Source: Tolypeutes matacus
Lineage: Eukaryota > Chordata > Mammalia > Cingulata > Chlamyphoridae
DNA length: 64,000 nucleotides
Direction of reading: 5' to 3'
Assembly: GCA_026826555.1 (NCBI GenBank)
Contig: JAKSZT010053923.1
Coordinates: 1,163,445 to 1,227,444 of the forward strand
Shown here piece after piece: positions 57,076 to 64,000 of this stretch. A model generated the notes under the pieces. That model saw only the letters and a program-made list of their open reading frames with translations, had not been told where the DNA came from and made no database searches. Both the position numbers and the translations under genes were made by a program. The stretch's first letter is position 1. Each line of letters begins with the position of its first letter.

Positions 57076-59540
57076 GGGCTACTGTTACAAAGGGCTTCGC
57101 ATTGCCTTTAAAATGGCTGACAAAAAAATAAATAAATAAATAAAATAAAATAAAATAAAATGGCTGACAAACAAGCCTATCTGGGTAGAACAGTGGCCCC
57201 TTCCGAAAGAAAAATTGGAAGCCCTGAAAGAATTAGTGCAGGAACAGGTAATAGCGGGACATATTGAGCCCTCTACTAGTCCATGGAATTCTCCAGTTTT
57301 TGTAATTAAAAAGAAACCTGGCAAATGGCACATGTTAACTGATTTGTGTGAAATTAACAAAGTTATTCAACCTATGGGGTCTTTATAGCCTGGTTTGCCA
57401 TCCCCCACTACGATCCCACAAAATTGACATATTATTATTATTGACTTAGAAGATTGTTTCTTTACTATTCCTCTTAATCCAAATGATAGAGAAAATTTTG
57501 CATTTACTATTCCTTCTATTAATCATTCAGCTCCTACTGAATAATATCATGGAAAGTTTTACCTCAGGGAATGATGAACAGTGCTACATTATGTCAATCC
57601 TTTGTTCACATTCCATTACAAATTTTACGAAAACAATTTCCTAAGGCTATAATTATTCATTATATGGATGATATTCTTTTTGCCACCAAGCAAACTTCTG
57701 AGCTTAAACAACTATTTCAGCTGGGTAAAGAAATTCTTCCTCAATATGGATTGCAAATAGCAGAAGAAAAAATTCAAAAACAGGTTCCTTTTCAGTATTT
57801 AGGTCATACTATTAATAGAAATATTATAACTCCACAAAAGGTCCAGTTTCGAATTGATAATTTATGTACTTTAAATGATTTTCAGAAATTACTGGGTGAT
57901 ATTAATTGGGTACGGCCTACTTTAGGAATTCCAACTTATGCTTTAACTAATCTTTTCAATACCCTAACAGGAGACCCTGACTTAAATAGTCCTCGCATTT
58001 TAAGCCCAGAAGCAAAAGAGGAGTTAAAATGGCTAGAAAAAAGAGTACAAAATAGCCAGCTAACAAGGATAAATATAAATCTTCCAATTTCTCTTTTAAT
58101 ATTTCCATCTTGCCATTCCCCTACTGGGACACTTTGACAAGAGGAGGGCATAATAGAATGGATATTCCTACCCAACAAAGATACAAAAAACTTCATACTT
58201 ATCCTGAAAAAATCTCATCAATAATATCAAAAATAATATCATAAGCTGTATTCGCCTGAGACAGCTTATGGGTAGAGATCCTGATAAAATCATACTAGAC
58301 CTTACAAAGCAGGAGCTTTCTCAGCTCTGGCAGTTCAGTAACTTTGGCAAGTGGCCTTAGCAGATTTTATTGGAACAATTAACAATCACTTCCCAAATTC
58401 AAAATTTCTACAGTTTTTAAAACGTACTTCATGGATTCTTCCTAAGATTGTCAAACAACAACCACTCTCTGCTGCGCCAACTTACTACACTGATGGCAGC
58501 AGTAATGGAAATGCAGGCTATTTAGGCCCAACTACAAAATCTTGAAAAACACCTTATTTATCTGCCCAAAAGGTAGAACTTATGGCTGTTATTCAATTGC
58601 TAACTGATGTTTCTGAGCCTTTAAATATTGTGTCTGATTTTGCTTATGTTTGTCACGTTATTTGTCATATAGAAACAGCTCAAATAACTCCAGCTTCTGA
58701 ATTAGAAGTTCTTTTCCTACAATTACAAAAAACTGTTCGTGAACGATCTAATCCAATCTACATTACTCATATTCGTTCCCATTCTCAACTTCCTGGCCCT
58801 ATGGCTTCACAGAATGATTTAGTAGATAAACTTATTGCTCATACAGAATCTGCTGCTGAGTATCATAAACTTACACATACTAATGCTTCTGGCTTACATC
58901 ATAAATATCCCCACTTAACAGTAAAAGAAAGTAAGAGGATTGTTAGACAATGTCCTACTTGTGGGCCCATAAATGCCCCCACTTTCTCTCCAGGAACTAA
59001 TCCCCGTGGAGAACATCCTAATGAAATTTGGCAAATGGGTGTTACACATGTGCCCTCTTTTGGCCGCCTTCAGTATGTGCATGTGACAGTGGACACATAT
59101 TCTAATTTTATTTGGGCAACTGCTCAAACTGGTGAAAAGGCCTCACATGTACGTTCTCATTTATTACATTGTTTTGCTGTCATGGGCCTGCCTGCACAGC
59201 TAAAAACTGATAATGGGCCTGCCTATCTTAGTCAATCTTTCAAAAAAAATTTTGCAGTGACTGGAATATTAAACATGTTACAGGAATTCCATATAACCCC
59301 CAAGGACAAGCGATAGTAGAAAAAAGTAATCATTTATTAAAATGTTTCAAAAACAAAAAGGGGGAGATGGAGGAGACTCTGCTAAAGACAAACTATCTAA
59401 AGCATTGCTTACCTTAAATTTTCTTAATAGACAACAAATTTCTAATACCACAGCAGCAGAAAGACATTGGGAGGTTAAAAAAAGGAATGAAAATGAAAAA
59501 TGTAGACAACCAATATATTGGAAAAATGAAACAACCAATT
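57076..59540 (+). pseudogene. pol of the betaretrovirus-like copy (RT, RNase H, integrase), broken
   Basis: The RT start (57180-57380, with [19 protein letters not shown]) is followed by stops. The central RT frame (57571-58137) has the catalytic YMDD at 57661-57672. RNase H shows YYTDGS near 58480 and stops soon after. Integrase (58582-59316) has the HHCC zinc domain (HHKYPHL to CPTC) and one core Asp in KTDNGP (59209-59211), but the first catalytic Asp is Gly (59038-59040). A frameshift precedes the Glu region. A 47-base addition (57125-57171) also shifts the frame near the RT start. Confidence 0.9.
57110..57171 (+). repeat. Poly(A)-type insertion with 15-bp target duplication
   Basis: AAAATGGCTGACAAA appears at 57110-57124 and again at 57157-57171, separated by 32 bases made only of A and T (AAAT/AAAAT units). 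The first copy is preceded by TT, giving the TT/AAAA site favoured by the L1 endonuclease. Confidence 0.88.
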
Positions 59541-59579
59541 AATGGGAAAAAGGAGAGGTAAAACTTTGGGGTCGAGGTT

Positions 59580-61341
59580 TTGCTCTTATCATTACAGAAA
59601 CAGGAGAAGAGCAGTGGATCCCCTCCAGAAGAATCAAGCCTAGAGTTGAAGATGCTGCCAAGACTTAAACTATGGACATGGTGGTTTTACATTGGATTAA
59701 TTATAGATAAAGTATTGGGTCAAGGTAAGATACCACATCATAATTACACTTATTGGGCATACATAACCAACCCACCTCTTCTAGAGCTGTTAACTTGGAG
59801 TGATGAGTCTTACCCAATTTATCTTAATCAATCTCACCATTTTCCAGGACCTATAAATATATGACTACCCTTAAAGCCAAAAGAAGGAGGGAAACTTAGA
59901 GAAAATTTAGCTTTACCTTTTATAGACTGCCCTATTTGTATTGGATATGGTTCTGTATGCATGCAACCTAAAAATCGCAGTATAGTTTTAACAGAGAAAA
60001 ACCAAACTCAAATTTATGTTCTCATTTTCCCTTCTTTGCCACATAAACCAGAAAATATGGTAAATCTTACATGTCCCTCTCACAACAGACTACTTAATGA
60101 CAAATGGTATATATGTCATGGGCTTACAGAGGTTGTGTTGTTTAATGATTCCTATGGAATTGTAAAGGATCAGGCCCTTATAGGGATACCAAAACCTATT
60201 AAAAACACAACCATATCTTGGTTCATTAATAATTCAACCATAATCACAAATGACAGTAATCCTTATTTCTGGAATTTTGGTAATACAGCATTTACTAACA
60301 GCTCAATAATTTGGAAAAATCAAGGAAGATATATCCCACAACCATGGGACACTAAACTTAACAAAACTCAAAGTTATTTGTGGAAATTATTTTTGGGAAC
60401 TGGTCCAATTTTTAAATGGCAAGGCAGCAAAACTAATATTACTATTTTAAAAAGAAAAACAATTCAATTTCTTACAGTATGTGTACGAGATCCTATAGTT
60501 TTATCATTGGAAAGGTAACTTTTGGTGAAAGGAACACTAATTGCTCCTTATTTACATGTCTTAAGAATTCATACTTGCAGGAAAATCAAACTCTTTTTAT
60601 AGCAAGAAGAAGAAAAGACTATGGTTACCGGTTCGGATGACCAGACATTGGCAGCAGTCACCAGAATCCCAGTTGCTGTGGCATTTCCTCGACCATTATT
60701 TAAAAAGAACTAAAAGACTGATTGGACTTTTAATAGCAAGAATTTTGGGACTGATTGGCATCATGACTGCTGCAGCTGTCACTGGCACAGCCCTGTATCA
60801 AGGAGTCCAGAATCAACAATATGTTAAGGACTGGCTTAAAAATGCAAGTGAGATGTGGCATAGCCAGTCTCACATTGATATGGAACTGATTAATCATATG
60901 AATGATCTTGAAATAGCTATTATACATTTGGGTAATCAAATTTGTAATTTAAACTAATTAAGAGCTCTTAAATGTGATTGGAATGAAAGTTCTTTTTGTA
61001 CTACTCCTTTGGCTTATAATAATAGTGAACATGATTGGGAAGAAGTGAAAAATCATTTGATTGGATATAAGCAAAATATTTCTTTAGATATTTTAGAATT
61101 GCAAAAGAAGGCACTGAGCATGTATCAAAACTAATTGAAAGAAACCACTGGTGCAGCCGTTTCACTGGTGGAAACAAAAAACAGTTCAAATATCATTTTA
61201 GATTGGATTAGGAATTATTGTTATATGCATTTCAATTGTTTATATTGTCAAGGGTAGAGTAATAACATATATTCATAGAAAAAATGAAGAATTAGACCAG
61301 ATAAATGCATTTATGTTAAGAAACTTGGCCATGAAAAACTA
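59580..61341 (+). pseudogene. env of the betaretrovirus-like copy, broken
   Basis: Env encodes the surface and transmembrane glycoproteins. A hydrophobic signal-like segment (LWTWWFYIGLI, near 59665) starts a surface-subunit frame that stops at 59862-59864 and resumes at 59961-60518 with many N-glycosylation sites. A basic RRRK lies near 60610 at the expected subunit junction. The frame at 60637-60957 holds a hydrophobic segment with ILGLIGIMTAAAVTG and a helical region. After a TAA, a CDWNESSFC cysteine pair (60975 on), another stop and a hydrophobic anchor (about 61205-61250) follow. At least four stops or frameshifts make it non-functional. Confidence 0.88.
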
Positions 61342-61644
61342 ATTTTGCATTATTTAGTAGAAAGATTCTACTAATAACCCCTTAATCTTAATACTAATTA
61401 TCTGCACAAAAAATATTCACTTAAGGAACCTGAAGAAGCATAAATATTAATGAAATTGCCTTCCATGTAAGAACTCAAAAGCTTGACTGGTAGTCAATGA
61501 TGGGTAAGATTCTCAGAGGAGGACAACCTAAGACAGGCAAAGTCACAAGAGCCTATGGAAGAAGACAAGTGTGACAGGAGGTCACCTTGTATCAGCTTAT
61601 ATAATGGTTCCTATGATCTTCACTGAAAAAAAAATTAACTAATA

Positions 61645-61657
61645 AAAAAGGGGGAAA
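61645..61657 (+). promoter_or_regulatory. Polypurine tract
   Basis: AAAAAGGGGGAAA lies directly before the 3' LTR, the expected primer for plus-strand DNA synthesis. Confidence 0.85.
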
Positions 61658-62058
61658 TGATGGAGTTTCAATTAAAGGCCATGACTACTGACAGAAATCA
61701 GGTCACCTTGGTTTATAATAAACAAGCTCTCCAGTCTCATGCTCTAGGAGCTGGGTGAGGAAACATCCTGAGACAATGCCTATAAATTGCAGAAATGTAA
61801 AAGAGCTGGGTCATTGACATTTAAGACTTGTTGATTTCAGCTCATGTGTAACTGTTAAGTATCTATTACCCTTGCACATGCGCACATGTATTTTGATTGG
61901 TCAAAAAACAAATAAAAGCCACGCTCTATGAGGTGGCTGGGCTCTTCTCTCCATATCGGATGGAGAATCCCCTGATCCCAGTTTTTCTTCTCTTTGTCTT
62001 ATTCTTTCTTTCTCATCCATGGCACCGCTTTCACAAACCCAGTTCCTGAACGCCAACA
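61658..62058 (+). repeat. 3' LTR of the betaretrovirus-like copy
   Basis: 401 bp, TGATGGAG...GCCAACA. It keeps AATAAAAGCC at 61911-61920, which could serve as TATA-like box or poly(A) signal. CAGGGG follows as the target duplication. Confidence 0.93.
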
Positions 62059-62064
62059 CAGGGG

Positions 62065-62709
62065 CATGGTCAGAAATTTACCCACTAATCTTCTCAGCAG
62101 CGTTATTCACAATTGCCAAAAGATGGAAGCAATCCAAGTGTCCATCAGCGATGAATGGGTAAACAAAATGTGGTATATACATACAATGGAATATTATTCA
62201 AATATAAGAAGGAATGGAGTCCTGATGCATGGTACAGCATGGATGAACCTTGAGGACATTATGTTAAGTGAAATAAGCTAGGCACAAAAGGACAAATATT
62301 GTATGATCTCACCAATATGAAGTTATTTATAATAAGCCAGCTCATAGAATTAGAATCTAGAATATAGGTTACCAGGAGATAGAATGGGGATTGAGAACAG
62401 GGATGCTTAATTTGTGCAGAATTTTTAATTAGGTTGATTGTAAATGTTTGGAAATGGAAAGAGGTGATGGTCACACATTATTGTGAGTATAATTAACAGC
62501 ACTGAATTATGTGTGTGAATGTGGGTGAACAGGGAGGTTTTGGGTCATGTATGCTACTAGAAAGAAAGCTAGAGGATAAAACATGGGATTATATAACACA
62601 GTGAACAATATTGTGGCTGTGACTATGATGAATAGTACAAATATAAGAATGTTCTTTCATGAATTATAACAAATGTACATCACTATTACAAGATGTCAAT
62701 AATAGGGTG
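62065..62709 (+). pseudogene. L1-D ORF2 end and 3' UTR
   Basis: ORF2 resumes after the provirus and encodes the final block with MEYYSNIRRN and [10 protein letters not shown] (62190-62280). A decayed 3' UTR of typical L1 character follows. A solo LTR begins at 62710. No product is possible. Confidence 0.8.
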
Positions 62710-63173
62710 TGTGATGGTTAGGCTAATGTGTCAACTCAGTCAGGTAATTGTGCCCAGTTGTTTGGTCAAGCAAGCACTGGGCTAACTGGACAATTATGGG
62801 CTTTAATACAAGGACAATTATGGGCTTTAGTCATCAGTGAGTTTACTGCATAGATGGCTGGTTACATCTACATTGACCAGGGAGATTGCCGTCAGCAATG
62901 AGTGACGCTTTATCCAGTCAGTTGAATGCCTTAAAAGGGGAAGTGATTCAGCATTTAGAGAGAATTTCCCAGCTCATCTTTGGAAAGCCACCGTCTCCCA
63001 GAAACTCATCAAGGACCTTCATTGGACTTTCATCGGAGCCCCTGGTTTGCAGCCTCCCTGCAGAACCTAGACTTGTGCATCCCCACGGTCATGTGAGAGA
63101 ATCTTATAAATCTCATACTATTTACAGATATCTCCTGTTGATTCTGTTTCCTAAAAGGACCCTGACTAATACA
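62710..63173 (+). repeat. Solo ERV-L LTR with perfect 5-bp duplication
   Basis: 464 bp, TGTGATGGTTAGGC...CTAATACA, flanked by GGGTG at 62705-62709 and 63174-63178. It belongs to the same LTR family as the young ERV-L. An internal 20-base CAATTATGGGCTTTA-type unit is duplicated near 62790-62830. Confidence 0.93.
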
Positions 63174-64000
63174 GGGTGGTATATGTGAAAAAAGACACCT
63201 AATGCAAACTATGGACTATAGTTAACAATAATATTTTAATATTCTTCCATCAATTGTAAGAAAGCTACCACACCAATGCTAAGAGTCAATAATAAGAGGT
63301 ATATTTTCTGTCCCTTCTATTTGAACCTATAGTTGGTGCTGGAGTTGGTAGGTGTGCACCCAAGAGACTTGAATCTTTGGGTTGTCCATGTGCAAGCTGG
63401 GCCCTGAGCCTCAGCAGAGTTGCAGCACATACTCTCCAGTTCATTGGACTCACCCAGAACAACTAACAAGGAGGTGAGGATGAAAAACCACCACACTAAG
63501 GAACCAAGAGAGTCCACAACTGCAAGCAAGAGAGTCCCATCCATCAGCCATATGGGATTGAAGCCCCCTCTCAATTAGAGGTGAAGTGGACATCACCATC
63601 CTAGAATCCTCAGGATTGGGGAATAAAATATGGACTAGAGTGGACTTACTGGTATTCTACTATAGACTTATTGTGATTCTAGCAATGGAAGAAATTATAT
63701 CATTCATGTGGAGACAGTGACCACTGGAGGTGCTGAAGGCAGAGAGAGGGAAAAAGAGGTGCAATATGGGGGCATTTTTGGGACTTGGAATTGACCTGAA
63801 TGACATTGCAACAACAGACACAGGCCATTATATATCCTGCCAAAGCCAACAGAATTGAGTGGAAGAGAGTGTAAACTACAGTGTAAACTATAATCCGTGC
63901 TTAGTGGCAATGCTCCAAAATGTGTTCATCAATTGCAATGAATGTACCACACTAATGAAAAAAGTTGTTAATGTGGGGGAAAGTGGGAGCTGTGGGGAGT
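63174..64000 (+). mobile_element. L1 3' UTR, to window end
   Basis: The L1-D 3' UTR continues after the LTR. From about 63310 the text matches 52810-53480 (TTCTATTTGAACCTATA, the CATCACCATCC block, GTGTAAACTACAGTGTAAAC). It is cut by the window edge. Confidence 0.75.

Larger units (their letters stand above)
54029..62058 (+). mobile_element. Betaretrovirus-like (class II) provirus with env
   Basis: About 8.0 kb: 5' LTR, lysine-type primer site, gag, dUTPase-protease, pol, env, purine-rich tract, 3' LTR. The flanks carry a perfect 6-bp duplication CAGGGG (54023-54028 and 62059-62064). The dUTPase fused ahead of protease, the G-patch-like tail and the Lys primer site are betaretroviral traits. 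Every gene is broken by stops or frameshifts. By eye the LTRs differ by about 17 substitutions plus a 13-bp length difference. Confidence 0.93.

Overview
This window is placental-mammal nuclear DNA made almost entirely of transposable elements. I see no host protein-coding gene, tRNA or rRNA gene. The best lineage clue is a set of tRNA-derived SINEs (often dimeric, some with a tandem repeat between the two tRNA-like halves) together with L1, ERV-L/MaLR and MIR sequence. The SINEs resemble those I know from Xenarthra, and sloth or anteater seems likelier than armadillo. That placement is an inference from memory and needs a repeat-library search. A 400-base run of N at 39601-40000 marks a draft assembly.

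Layout. 1-8.2 kb: the 3' half of an old ERV-L provirus, MLT2-like LTRs, SINEs, a MIR, L1 pieces, and a solo class I LTR inside a SINE. 8.2-24 kb: an old plus-strand L1 cut by two later arrivals. One is a minus-strand endogenous retrovirus (8769-15574) that itself holds a complete MaLR-like element (10435-13171). The other is a full-length minus-strand L1 ('L1-A', 16700-23288) that carries its own SINE. 24-30 kb: older plus-strand L1 relics, a SINE with an internal minisatellite, and a solo LTR. 29.9-34.66 kb: 'L1-B', plus strand, near-identical to L1-A and sharing its disabled reverse transcriptase. 34.67-44.4 kb: 'L1-C', plus strand, with an intact ORF1 and a broken ORF2 containing the gap. 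45.16-52.05 kb: a young minus-strand ERV-L provirus with two LTRs, long open gag and pol frames, a terminal dUTPase and no env. 54.03-62.06 kb: a plus-strand betaretrovirus-like provirus (gag, dUTPase-protease, pol, env), two LTRs and a perfect 6-bp target duplication. 62.7-63.2 kb: a solo ERV-L LTR.

Relative order can be read from nesting. The ERV-L provirus sits in an L1 3' UTR, and a SINE later entered one of its LTRs. The betaretroviral copy sits in an L1 ORF2 tail. The MaLR-like element sits in an older retrovirus that sits in an older L1. Target-site duplications visible by eye support most boundaries. By eye the ERV-L LTRs differ by about 10 substitutions and the betaretroviral LTRs by about 17, so the ERV-L copy looks younger.

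Nothing here is a demonstrably new biological system. The items most worth checking are the two inverted L1 copies sharing the same dead RT motif, tandem repeats in the gag region of both the young ERV-L and the MaLR-like element, a poly(A)-only insertion with a 15-bp target duplication, and a possible retrovirus combining an ERV-L-like gag with an env-like tail. All viral frames are old genomic copies and are described as found, breaks included.
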